Part shown: piece by piece, positions 6,664 through 13,848 of the stretch
Layout of the letters: the number at the start of each line of letters is the position of its first letter
Numbering within the stretch: the first letter of the stretch is position 1
NCBI GenBank assembly: GCA_937894105.1
Contig: CALCTI010000010.1
Coordinates: 1-17,207 of the forward strand
Origin: an uncultured cyanobacterium
Lineage (GTDB): Bacteria; Cyanobacteriota; Cyanobacteriia; CACIAM-69d
DNA length: 17,207 nucleotides
Reading direction: 5' to 3'
Notes under the pieces: model-generated
Told to the model about the DNA's origin: nothing
The model's database searches: none
What the model saw: the letters and a program-made list of their open reading frames with translations, nothing else
Program-made: the position numbers and the translations under genes

Positions 6664-7890
6664 ATGTGTGCTTCCCCTTTGAAATACGCCATGGTTCACG
6701 AGTGGCTAACGCCGTTGGCAACGGGGGGATCGGAGCTGGTGGTGGAACAGATTTTGCAGCATATTGATGCGGATTTATTTGCCCTAATTGATTTTGAATC
6801 TTCTAACCCGAATAGCTATCTGTACGGGCGTAATATTGGCTCCACTTTTCTACAAAAATTACCGGGGGCAAAACGGGGAGTTCAAAAATATTTGCCGTTG
6901 CTGCCCTTGGCGATCGAACAGTTAGATATTCGCGATTATGATGTGGTACTTTCCTCGTCCCACGCTGTCGCTAAAGGAGTTTTAACCCATGCCCAGCAAA
7001 TGCACCTGTGTTATTGCCACGCCCCAATGCGCTATGCCTGGGACTTAACTCAGGACTATTTAAATGCCAGCCGAGCTGGACGCGGATTGCCGGGATTAAT
7101 CACGCGATATATTCTCCACCGCCTGCGCCAGTGGGATAGTTTATCGGCGAATCGGGTGGATTATTTTGTGGCAAATTCTGGCACTACGGCGCGACGAATT
7201 TGGCGGTGTTATCGACGACGTTCAGAAGTCATTTACCCTCCCGTTGATACCGAGCGATTTACCCGATCTTTAGATCAGGTTTCACCCGAGAACTGCCCTA
7301 AAAAATATAAGAATCAAGACTATTACCTAACCGTAACTCGCTTGGTTAGTTATAAAAAAGTGCCGATTATGGTGGAAGCTTTTACAAAATTGGGGCGATC
7401 GCTGGTGGTAATCGGCGGCGGCAAGGCGCTAGAACAATTACGATCCCAAGCAGGACCCAACGTCACACTATTGGGGGAGCAGCCCGACGAAATTGTTGAA
7501 CACTATATGCGCCATGCCAAAGCCTTTGTTTATGCGGCTTTTGAAGATTTCGGCATTGCCCCGGTGGAAGCCCAGGCGGCGGGAATTCCGGTAATTGCCC
7601 TCAATGCTGGCGGCACCTCGGAAACGGTGCGGGATATTCGCCAGGATCCTCACCTGGGCACGGGCCTCCACTTTCCCAGGCAAACGGTCGAGGCTTTGAT
7701 GGACGCGGTGATCGCCTTTGAACAGTGGGAGTCAAAATTTAGCGCTGAGGCGATCGCCCGTCACGCCCAAAATTTCTCCCACGACGCTTTTGCCCTGCGC
7801 TATCTTAATTTTCTAAAGTGGGCCTGGAATGACTGGAACCAACGCGATCGCCAAGACTTTTCTCCACCCCACTTAAACGCGAACAAATAA
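6664..7890 (+). CDS. GT4-family glycosyltransferase (GT-B fold)
   Basis: A 408-residue nucleotide-sugar-dependent glycosyltransferase, probably acting in the cytoplasm or at the membrane face on a polysaccharide or glycolipid. The N-terminus KYAMVHEWLTPLATGGSELVVEQ is the first strand and Gly-rich loop of a GT-B fold. The middle has HAPMRYAWDLTQDYL and VDYFVANSGTTARRI, and the linker has VIYPPVDTERF. The C-terminal nucleotide-sugar domain has YYLTVTRLVSYKKV, LVVIGGG, and the EX7E motif EDFGIAPVE (E294 and E302) followed by AQAAGIPVIALNAGGTSETV. This arrangement is typical of mannosyltransferase-like GT4 enzymes, but donor and acceptor cannot be read from sequence. The start at 6664 keeps the first beta strand; the next ATG (6691) would cut it. 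No Shine-Dalgarno is evident. The 3' end runs into an A-rich repetitive tract. Confidence 0.94.
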   Translation: MCASPLKYAMVHEWLTPLATGGSELVVEQILQHIDADLFALIDFESSNPNSYLYGRNIGSTFLQKLPGAKRGVQKYLPLLPLAIEQLDIRDYDVVLSSSHAVAKGVLTHAQQMHLCYCHAPMRYAWDLTQDYLNASRAGRGLPGLITRYILHRLRQWDSLSANRVDYFVANSGTTARRIWRCYRRRSEVIYPPVDTERFTRSLDQVSPENCPKKYKNQDYYLTVTRLVSYKKVPIMVEAFTKLGRSLVVIGGGKALEQLRSQAGPNVTLLGEQPDEIVEHYMRHAKAFVYAAFEDFGIAPVEAQAAGIPVIALNAGGTSETVRDIRQDPHLGTGLHFPRQTVEALMDAVIAFEQWESKFSAEAIARHAQNFSHDAFALRYLNFLKWAWNDWNQRDRQDFSPPHLNANK

Positions 7891-8185
7891 ACGCAAATAA
7901 GTAAGCGGAAACGAGTAAACGCAAAAAATTGAAAGCCGGACCGCAAATGCCGAGCAACGTAATTAATTATGTAATCAACGTAGAGCAATGCAATTAGTGA
8001 CACAGGATCCTGATTTGCTAATCCTGGCGATATAAAATGGAAAGCGGCGCAAGAAGAAGATATAGAAACCCATCACAAAACTGCGCAATAGTGCCGTTCA
8101 AAAGCTCCAGCTTGAAATTCCCCCTTGCCCGCCTCCGTTATCTTCATCTTCATGTCACACTTGAGCAAACTCCATAGGACTGCCC
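7891..8185. other. 295-bp spacer between the GT4 and lepB genes; A-rich degenerate repeats, no gene seen
   Basis: The first 50 bp continue a degenerate purine-rich repeat that starts inside the last GT4 codons (units like TAAACGCAAA). The rest has no credible ORF or strong terminator. The lepB promoter is expected near the right end; I cannot place it with confidence. Confidence 0.5.
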
Positions 8186-8887
8186 GTGAGCGATCAACCT
8201 AAATCCGTTAATACGCCCACAGATTCTGACGCCACACCGGAAAAAGAGCGCTCGGAAAATACCCTAATTGAAGCCGTTAAAACGGTTGGGCTTAGCGTAG
8301 TCCTTGCCCTCGGCATTCGCACTTACATTGCCGAAGCTCGCTACATTCCGTCAGAGTCAATGTTGCCCACGTTGGAAGTGAATGATCGCCTGATTGTGGA
8401 AAAGCTAGGATATCGTTTCAGTTCTCCTAAGCGCGGCGATGTGGTGGTATTTGAGCCTACCGATGCTTTGCGCGATCGCGATTTTGAAGACGCCATGATT
8501 AAGCGAGTCATTGGCTTGCCAGGGGAGCGGGTACAACTGCGCGACGGACGAGTTTTAATCAACGGTCGCCCCCTGACGGAAGCCTACATTGGCGACGAGC
8601 GACACCTTACCCAGTCGATGGTGGCAGGTACAAAAGCCGGGCGGACTATCCTGCCGTTAACATTCGATTCTGGTGAGCAACGTACGGAAGTGAATGTGTG
8701 TGGTTTGGATGAAAAGCCTTTCCTAACGGGTCCCGTTGTTGTGCCAGAAAATTCCTATTTGGTCCTGGGGGACAACCGCAACCGCAGCTACGACAGCCGG
8801 TGTTGGGGGGTTGTACCGAGCGATCGCATCATTGGTCAAGCCGTATGGCGCTTTTGGCCGTTAAGTCGTTTGGGTAGCTTGGATTAG
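8186..8887 (+). CDS. lepB: Signal peptidase I
   Basis: A 233-residue type I leader peptidase that removes signal peptides from exported proteins at the cytoplasmic and/or thylakoid membrane. A charged cytosolic N-terminus (1-28) precedes one membrane segment (about 29-47). Next comes box B, YIPSESMLPTL, with nucleophile S58, then RGDVVVFEP, then KRVIGLPGERV with general-base K106. The closing block is LGDNRNRSYDSRCWGVVP, where the family consensus is GDNR...SxDSR.WG. All catalytic boxes are intact. The GTG start gives MSDQPKS, with TAGGA a few bases upstream as a modest ribosome site. The GT2 gene begins 36 bp after its stop, suggesting co-transcription. Cyanobacteria commonly carry more than one copy; which paralogue this is cannot be told. 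Confidence 0.96.
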   Translation: MSDQPKSVNTPTDSDATPEKERSENTLIEAVKTVGLSVVLALGIRTYIAEARYIPSESMLPTLEVNDRLIVEKLGYRFSSPKRGDVVVFEPTDALRDRDFEDAMIKRVIGLPGERVQLRDGRVLINGRPLTEAYIGDERHLTQSMVAGTKAGRTILPLTFDSGEQRTEVNVCGLDEKPFLTGPVVVPENSYLVLGDNRNRSYDSRCWGVVPSDRIIGQAVWRFWPLSRLGSLD

Positions 8888-8923
8888 TCTCTTTTTTAAC
8901 AGCTTGCTTAGCTGATTTAACCG

Positions 8924-9943
8924 ATGGGCGATAGTACACAGCTTCCTTTTTTATCGGTTATTGCGCCTCTTTATAATGGTCGGGATGATTTGCCTGACTT
9001 GCTGGACTGTTTGGCGGCGCAAACCTATCCGAGCGATCGCCTGGAATTCCTGCTAGTGGATAACAATAGCCAGGATGAAACCTTTGAAATTTTGCAAAAG
9101 GCAATCCCGCGATTTAAATCCCAAGGTTTTACATTGATCCCCCTTCAGGAGCTGCATATTCAGTCCTCCTACGCTGCCCGTAACTGCGGCATTCTTCAGG
9201 CAAAAGGGGAATTTTTTGCCTTCCTTGACGGCGACTGTCGCCCGGCGTCTGATTGGTTAGAAAATCTGATTCAGCCATTTTTAGCGGGATCTCCCCCAAA
9301 CACCACCATGTCTGGCAACGGATTTAGTGCCCAAGACATCGGCATGGTGGCCGGGGAAATCCAAGCCCTGCTGGGAAACTCACGGCTAGAACGCTACGCC
9401 GATCGCCAGGATATCCTGTCCCAAAAACACACCCTAGCCAACCCTTTTTTCCCCTACGGACAAACGGCAAATTTAGCGGTTCGGCGAATCGTGTTTGAAA
9501 AAATCGGATTGTTTCGCAGTTACCTGACCACCGGCGGTGACGCGGATATTTGTTGGCGCATGCAGCAAAATACCCCCTACCAAATTGTGCTGGCTCCTGA
9601 GGCGATCGTGCGCCATCGCCACCGGGCCACCCTGGCAGATTTTCGCGGACAATTTCGTCGCTATGGTAAATCCAACGCCTATTTAAATAATCTCCACGGC
9701 ATTCCTTTGATGACTCCTTGGACGGCTTCGGATTATATACGCCGCTCGTTGCGCTGGTGCCTAAAAGAGGTGCCTAAGGCGATCGCAAAACGGGTATTGG
9801 GCAGGGCTCCATGGGGGGATTTAGACTTAGATATATTGGGAATGCCCCTGGAACTATTGGGGATGCGATCGCGCTACGCTGGTCAACAGGCGGCACAGTT
9901 ACCGAAGCGAGGGCATGAGATCCCCCCCTTCCCCCCTTCCTAA
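8924..9943 (+). CDS. GT2-family glycosyltransferase
   Basis: A 339-residue family 2 glycosyltransferase with a GT-A fold. SVIAPLYNGRDDLPDLLDCLAAQTYP (11-36) is the typical first strand and helix, LLVDNNSQDET (43-53) the nucleotide-binding loop, and AARNCGILQAKGEFFAFLDGDC (84-105) carries the DxD metal motif at D102-D104. GGDADICWRM around residue 203 provides the acceptor-side acidic motif. APEAIVRHRHRATLADFRGQFRRYG follows, and QFRRYG stands where many GT2 enzymes have QxxRW. I see no multi-pass membrane domain, so this is a transferase rather than a synthase. Sugar and acceptor are unknown. It lies 36 bp downstream of lepB on the same strand, with GT4 further upstream, consistent with a cell-surface glycan role but not proof of it. 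Confidence 0.93.
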   Translation: MGDSTQLPFLSVIAPLYNGRDDLPDLLDCLAAQTYPSDRLEFLLVDNNSQDETFEILQKAIPRFKSQGFTLIPLQELHIQSSYAARNCGILQAKGEFFAFLDGDCRPASDWLENLIQPFLAGSPPNTTMSGNGFSAQDIGMVAGEIQALLGNSRLERYADRQDILSQKHTLANPFFPYGQTANLAVRRIVFEKIGLFRSYLTTGGDADICWRMQQNTPYQIVLAPEAIVRHRHRATLADFRGQFRRYGKSNAYLNNLHGIPLMTPWTASDYIRRSLRWCLKEVPKAIAKRVLGRAPWGDLDLDILGMPLELLGMRSRYAGQQAAQLPKRGHEIPPFPPS

Positions 9944-10036
9944 ACTCTGTTGTTTTTATTCGCTTGTAACTGGGTTGATTGGAGTGGCTCGGTTGGTTTG
10001 TTCGCTACAGTTCATGCATTCGACTTACTTCGCGAA

Positions 10037-10050
10037 TTGTTACAGAACAA
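10037..10050. promoter_or_regulatory. Short palindrome upstream of the TetR pseudogene, possible operator
   Basis: TTGTT-ACAG-AACAA is a perfect 5+5 inverted repeat, 169 bp upstream of the TetR-type start. TetR regulators often bind palindromes near their own gene, so this is a candidate operator by position only. The arms are short and AT-rich, so chance is a real alternative. Confidence 0.2.
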
Positions 10051-10218
10051 CTTTGTTTGATGACTATTATGACGTTCAGTTTCAGCGCCCTGTGAGCGTC
10101 GAAATTCCAGAGTGACAATGGATGGAATAGCTGTAAAGGCGGTAACTAATTGGGAATATTTCCCATTGCGGCAAGCCTAGGAAGCAGGGATTACGCTGCA
10201 GGAGGCGAACCTAAGCGC

Positions 10219-10848
10219 ATGTTGAAAAAACGTCCATCACCCTCAGAGTTAGAAACTCGGGATCGGATTCTCGACGCTGCACAGAGGCTTTTTGCCCGAA
10301 AAGGCTACGACGCTACCACCACGAAAGATTTAGCCACCACTGCCAAAGTGGCGGAGGGGACCCTATTTCGCCATTTCAGTAATAAAAAAGCAATCTAAGT
10401 TGAAGTGGCTACTCAGGGTTGGGTAGAGATTTTGACTGATTTGTTAATGGAATTGAGCGAGATGGCCAACTACCGGGCGATCGCGCCTCTGTTACGAAAG
10501 CGCATGGGCAACTTGCGTAAAAACGGCGATATGATGCGCGTTTGCTTTATGGAAGCTCAGTTTCACCCAGAGTTGCAGGAGCGCATTCAGGGAGAGGTGA
10601 TCGATAAGATGACCGACGTGGCTGAAGCATTTTTCCAAACGGCAATGGATCGGGGCATTTATCGCCTAATGGATTCGCGGGTGGTGGCACGGGTGTTTCT
10701 CGGAATGTTTGCGATCGCTGGATTTAGCGAAACCACCATTATGAGCAAAGCCACCAGCCCCAAAGATTTACAGTCAATGGCGGAAGGGTTAGCCGATATT
10801 TTCCTAAATGGGGTTTTGGCCTCGTCCGTTGATATTCAAGCTAGTTGA
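10219..10848 (+). pseudogene. TetR/AcrR-family transcriptional regulator interrupted by an in-frame TAA
   Basis: One continuous frame encodes a full-length TetR-type protein (about 209 codons) except for TAA at 10396-10398 (codon 60). The N-terminal piece, MLKKRPSPSELETRDRILDA onward, contains the whole helix-turn-helix: LFARKGYDATTTKDLATTAKVAEGTLFRHFSNKKAI. After the stop the same frame goes on without loss, VEVATQGWVEILTDLLMELS and the ligand/dimer domain to the end (FMEAQFHPELQERIQ, MFAIAGF, LADIFLNGVLAS). Spacing is preserved and no bases seem lost, so a single substitution (for example TTA or CTA, Leu, to TAA) is the simplest cause; a sequencing error is also possible. The start is ATG at 10219, with AGGAGG at 10200-10205 upstream. 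GTG at 10405 could allow re-initiation, but that product would lack the DNA-binding domain. The last codons fall in a 16-bp repeat array. Confidence 0.88.
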
Positions 10849-10903
10849 TATTCAAGCCCGTTGATATTTAAGGTTGATATTTAAGCTGGTTACTATTAAG
10901 CCA
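10828..10903. repeat. Degenerate 16-bp tandem repeats spanning two convergent gene ends
   Basis: Copies of GTTGATATTCAAGC begin at 10828 and 10844. Variants GTTGATATTTAAG begin at 10860 (13 bp) and 10873, and a decayed copy GTTACTATTAAGCCA begins at 10889. The first two copies overlap the final codons and stop of the TetR pseudogene. The last covers the stop of the convergent membrane-protein gene. A weak hairpin, CTGG...CCAG, lies in the last two units. Confidence 0.85.
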
Positions 10904-11453
10904 GTTCGCCAGGTCCTAGGGCGACTACAATCACCCATAAATCCACTAGCAAAAGCAGCCCAGAAAATCCCAGCAAAATTAAATACATCCAGGGCTGTGC
11001 CAGCGGGATCACATCACGGGTGTCGATTCCCGTTTGTTTTTGCACCCGTTGCACCAGTCGATTGAAGCCCACCACCCGCATCGGCAATAAAAAACCTTGC
11101 CCGGCTTGATTGAGAAAATAGTAGACTAAGCCCCCTTGCCCAGTGCTGCGAGGTTTTAATGCCACCACGTCCGCCCAGGGCAGGGTCCAGCTTCGCCTCA
11201 GGAGCCAGCTAATCCAGGGAGCATAGGATACTGTGATTCCCGTTTGATCCAATACAACACGCTCTGACAAAACGCCAGTTAGGGCGATCGCCCCGATCCC
11301 CAATCCCACCCACAGGGCTGAGCTAGGCACAGGCGCTTCCGTTGTTTCTGCTAAAAACGGCAACGGGAAAGTTAGCGCAATATATAGAACCATTAACGTC
11401 AGGCGAATCAGCGGCGATATGCGAAAAACGTCAATGTCGTTCTGTTCGTCCAT
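10896..11453 (-). CDS. Small membrane protein with a PH-like central region, unknown function
   Basis: A 185-residue protein not recognised as a characterised family. A hydrophilic start (MDEQNDIDVFRIS) precedes two hydrophobic segments (about 14-35 and 45-62). A soluble stretch (65-150) follows, whose alternating pattern (ERVVLDQTGITVSYAPWISW, RRSWTLPWADVVALKPRS, YYFLNQAGQGFLLPMRV) resembles the PH-like domains of bacterial bPH/DUF304-type membrane proteins. One strong C-terminal membrane segment (about 155-179) follows. The PH-like reading is by eye and tentative. ATG at 11453 is the only good start; the upstream GGGGTAGG may act as a ribosome site. It converges with the TetR pseudogene, 47 bp between stops, and no strong terminator is visible. 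Confidence 0.8.
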   Translation of the reverse strand: MDEQNDIDVFRISPLIRLTLMVLYIALTFPLPFLAETTEAPVPSSALWVGLGIGAIALTGVLSERVVLDQTGITVSYAPWISWLLRRSWTLPWADVVALKPRSTGQGGLVYYFLNQAGQGFLLPMRVVGFNRLVQRVQKQTGIDTRDVIPLAQPWMYLILLGFSGLLLLVDLWVIVVALGPGELA

Positions 11454-11686
11454 TTTCGCGCCTACCCCATTGCAAGCTTCAAGAGCACTTGTGTTGCGTT
11501 AGAAAAAACTGTTGCTTAGGAAAAAATGCTGATTTCTTTTGAACATTCTTTGAACAAAAGCTGAATTCTAAAAAATACTTTGAAATACCCTTGCCGGTTC
11601 TAAAGCGACCAGTAAGTGCCATCCTGAAGGAGTGCTACCCAGAATAGGAAGCAATTTAAGCCAAGGTCAATAAAGCATTTAAAAAA

Positions 11687-11769
11687 TGCGGATGAAAGGA
11701 CTTGAACCTTCACGTCGCAAGGACACTAGAACCTAAATCTAGCGCGTCTACCAATTCCGCCACATCCGC
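11687..11769 (-). tRNA. tRNA-Leu (anticodon UAG)
   Basis: Read on the minus strand, acceptor arms GCGGATG and CATCCGC pair over 7 bp, with discriminator A at 11687. The D-arm region is GGCGGAATTGGTAGACGC. The anticodon stem CTAGA/TCTAG encloses the loop TTTAGGT, giving anticodon TAG. There is a variable arm (GTCCTTGCGAC) typical of class II leucine tRNAs, and a T-arm with GGTTCAAGTCC. Length is 83 nt. CCA is not encoded; a T6 run directly follows the discriminator, part of GCATTT-AAA-AAATGC on the plus strand, which may aid termination. Confidence 0.96.
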
Positions 11770-11778
11770 TCGGGCAAC

Positions 11779-11806
11779 ATAATAGCAGACTTCAAAGGTT
11801 TGTCCC
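11779..11806 (-). promoter_or_regulatory. Sigma70-type promoter of tRNA-Leu
   Basis: On the minus strand, GGGACA (11806-11801; four of six matches to TTGACA) and TATTAT (11784-11779) are separated by 16 bp. The -10 box ends 9 bp before the first tRNA base (11769), so transcription would start almost at the mature 5' end. It lies just below the terminator at 11834-11869, so tRNA transcription looks independent. Confidence 0.55.
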
Positions 11807-11833
11807 AGACTTTGCCCAATTTGCTGGGGCGCC

Positions 11834-11869
11834 AAAAAAATCTCGGTTTATGGCAGTGCGCCCGAGATT
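11834..11869 (-). terminator. Rho-independent terminator on the minus strand with no annotated gene before it
   Basis: In the minus sense AATCTCGG pairs with CCGAGATT (8 bp; plus positions 11862-11869 and 11839-11846), with a 15-nt loop, and a run of seven T (11840-11834) overlaps the stem end. This is a convincing intrinsic terminator. The only gene to its right, the ABC-F gene, is on the plus strand, so the transcript it ends has no obvious coding source. Confidence 0.7.
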
Positions 11870-11935
11870 GTGGTTTGAAATGGCTACGTCAGGAAATCAC
11901 GATGTATCACGAACCACAATTATCCGTGCTGCTTG
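11834..11935 (-). ncRNA. Candidate small non-coding RNA (about 90-105 nt), ending at the minus-strand terminator
   Basis: Directly upstream of the terminator (minus sense), ATTGTGGTT (11920-11912) pairs perfectly with AACCACAAT (11875-11867), enclosing a 36-nt internal region that holds a direct repeat of CGTGAT. Together they give a long-stem hairpin followed at once by a terminator hairpin, the usual layout of small cyanobacterial RNAs. No ORF is present. The 5' end is not fixed: TATGTT (11945-11940) is a possible -10 box without a clear -35. I found no match to the Yfr1 or Yfr2 motifs I know. Alternatively, the palindromes could be part of the ABC-F leader on the other strand. Confidence 0.4.
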
Positions 11936-11950
11936 GTAACATACAGTTAC
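11936..11950. promoter_or_regulatory. 15-bp palindrome upstream of the ABC-F gene
   Basis: GTAAC-ATACA-GTTAC is a perfect 5+5 inverted repeat, 71 bp before the ABC-F start and next to the candidate small RNA's 5' end. It looks like a dimeric regulator site. The spacing between GTA and TAC is 9, not the 8 of the NtcA consensus, so I do not call it NtcA. Confidence 0.3.
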
Positions 11951-12020
11951 TTTCCGTTATCAGGTTTTATATTTGAGCGATCGCGCCTCCTGGTAACCCT
12001 AACCATTCCCTGGAGTACCT

Positions 12021-13739
12021 ATGCTGCGATTGGAGCATATTAAGAAAATTTATCCTGCTGGCGAGATTCTGAAGGATGTCAGCTGGGAGCTAAAGCCAGA
12101 AGAGCGCGTTGGCTTGGTGGGGGTCAATGGTGCCGGAAAATCAACGCAGCTTAAGATTATTGCTGGCGAAATTGAGCCCACCGCTGGACAGGTGATTCGT
12201 CCGACAGACTTGAGAATTTCTTATTTAAATCAAGAGTTTGAGGTTGATCCCGCCCGCACCGTGCGCGAAGAGTTGTGGAAAGCGTTCAAGGCGGTGAACG
12301 AGGTTCAGGAAAAAATGGCGGCGCTTCAGGTGCAAATGGAGACGGCCGATCCTGACGAGCTAGACCAGGCGATCGCCAAGTTAGATCGATTGCAACGGCG
12401 ATTCGAGGCGGAAGATGGCTATGCCCTGGAAGCGCGCATTGAAAAGATTCTGTCCGAGCTAGGCTTTGATCCCGACGATGGCGATCGCCTGGTGCGAGCC
12501 TTTAGCGGCGGCTGGCAAATGCGCATGGGGCTAGGAAAAATCTTGCTTCAGCAGCCTGATATGTTGCTGTTGGACGAGCCCACCAACCATTTAGATTTAG
12601 AAACCATTGAATGGTTAGAAAACTATTTAAAAAGTTTGCCCACGCCCATGGTGATTGAGTCCCACGATCGCCACTTTTTGGATCGACTTTGCACCAAAAT
12701 CGTGGAAACGGAGCGGGGGATCGCAACGGAATATTTGGGCAATTATTCTAATTATTTACTGCAAAAAGAAGAGCAGGCAACGGCCCAGCTCAGCGCCTTT
12801 GAGCGGCAGCAAAAGGAAGTGGAAAAGCAGCAAGCTTTTGTGGAACGATTCCGCGCTAGCGCTACCCGTAGCACCCAGGCGAAAAGTCGAGAAAAGCAAC
12901 TAGAGAAAATCGACCGTATTGATGCGCCCACGGGATCAGCGCGCACCTTGAAATTTAAATTTCCCCCTGCTCCCCGTAGCGGACGAGAAGTGGTTCAAAT
13001 TGAAGATTTGACTCACACCTACGGCGATCAGATTCTATTTTTAGGGGCAGAGCTATTAGTGGAGCGGGGCGATCGCATTGTTTTCCTCGGTCCAAATGGC
13101 TGCGGCAAATCAACACTATTAAGAATGGTTGCGGGGATCGAAAATCCCGACGATGGTCGTGCACAAATTGGACAGCATGGGGTGATACCTAGCTATTTCG
13201 CCCAAAACCAAGCTGAAGCGATGGAATTAACCAAAACGGTTATTGACACCATTCAGGATGAGGTTCCAGACTGGGACCACGGCGACGTCAGGGCTTTGTT
13301 GGGACAATTTTTATTTAGTGGCGACACCGTATTTAAAAAGGTGGAAGCCCTCAGCGGAGGAGAAAAAGCTCGTTTGGCCCTTGCCAAAATGTTAGTCCGC
13401 CCTGCCAATTTATTAATTCTCGACGAGCCTACCAACCACTTAGACATTCCAGCAAAGGAAATGCTGGAGGATGCCATCAGGAATTATGACGGAACCGTTT
13501 TAGTGGTACCCCACGACCGATTCTTTATTTCTCGAATCGCCAACAAAGTTGTGGAGCTAAAGGATGGTGAACTGAACCTTTATCGTGGCGATTATCAGTA
13601 CTATCAAGAAAAAATTGCGGAGCAAGAAAAGCAAGTTGCCTTGGCTGCTTTAGAAGCAGAAAAAGCTGCGAAGGCAGAGCGTAAGCGAGCTAAGCAGCGG
13701 GATAAGCAAAAGGCAAAGAAAGCCGCAAAGTCCGGCTAA
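12021..13739 (+). CDS. ABC-F family ATPase (duplicated ABC domains, ribosome-associated type)
   Basis: A 572-residue protein with two ABC ATPase domains and no membrane domain. ABC-F proteins act on ribosomes in translation or antibiotic protection. Domain 1: Walker A GVNGAGKST (34-42), signature FSGGWQMRMGL, Walker B LLLDEPTNHLD (D185), switch ESHDRHF. The inter-domain linker (about 235-320) is charged and helical, as expected for the P-site tRNA-interaction motif. Domain 2: GPNGCGKST (357-365), LSGGEKARLALAKM, LLILDEPTNHLD (D468), and VVPHDRFF where the family usually has SHDR (P497 in place of Ser). The C-terminal tail is a Lys/Ala-rich coiled coil (from about 535). It resembles the YdiF/plant ABCF5 branch rather than EttA. 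ATG 12021 has GGAG about 7 nt upstream. The preceding spacer is unusually structured. Confidence 0.95.
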   Translation: MLRLEHIKKIYPAGEILKDVSWELKPEERVGLVGVNGAGKSTQLKIIAGEIEPTAGQVIRPTDLRISYLNQEFEVDPARTVREELWKAFKAVNEVQEKMAALQVQMETADPDELDQAIAKLDRLQRRFEAEDGYALEARIEKILSELGFDPDDGDRLVRAFSGGWQMRMGLGKILLQQPDMLLLDEPTNHLDLETIEWLENYLKSLPTPMVIESHDRHFLDRLCTKIVETERGIATEYLGNYSNYLLQKEEQATAQLSAFERQQKEVEKQQAFVERFRASATRSTQAKSREKQLEKIDRIDAPTGSARTLKFKFPPAPRSGREVVQIEDLTHTYGDQILFLGAELLVERGDRIVFLGPNGCGKSTLLRMVAGIENPDDGRAQIGQHGVIPSYFAQNQAEAMELTKTVIDTIQDEVPDWDHGDVRALLGQFLFSGDTVFKKVEALSGGEKARLALAKMLVRPANLLILDEPTNHLDIPAKEMLEDAIRNYDGTVLVVPHDRFFISRIANKVVELKDGELNLYRGDYQYYQEKIAEQEKQVALAALEAEKAAKAERKRAKQRDKQKAKKAAKSG

Positions 13740-13848
13740 GCGTCCAAAGCTTTTCTTGAATTCTCCTAAAAATCTTTCCCAAATTATTTCGAGTCGATCC
13801 CCTCAATTCTTCACCTCGATGCTATTATTTCGGCAATATTAAAAGATC

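Noticed and set aside
6664..9943. A complete exopolysaccharide export cluster
   Set aside because: Only two glycosyltransferases and lepB are present; no polymerase, flippase, Wza/Wzc or other export gene is seen, and the GT4-lepB gap is 295 bp.
9915..10115. 66-codon plus-strand frame after the GT2 gene
   Set aside because: It overlaps the GT2 end in another frame, has no recognisable motif or ribosome site, and is low-complexity at its start.
10150..10218. TTG-started N-terminal extension of the TetR frame
   Set aside because: The extra 23 residues lack family similarity, and ATG 10219 follows an AGGAGG.
11590..11660. Possible glutamine-type (glnA RNA) motif because of a GAAGGAG-like stretch
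   Set aside because: The core GGAAGTAGG-type block and the flanking stems are absent, and no small ORF or nitrogen gene follows.
11936..11950. NtcA binding site
   Set aside because: GTA and TAC are separated by 9 bases instead of 8.
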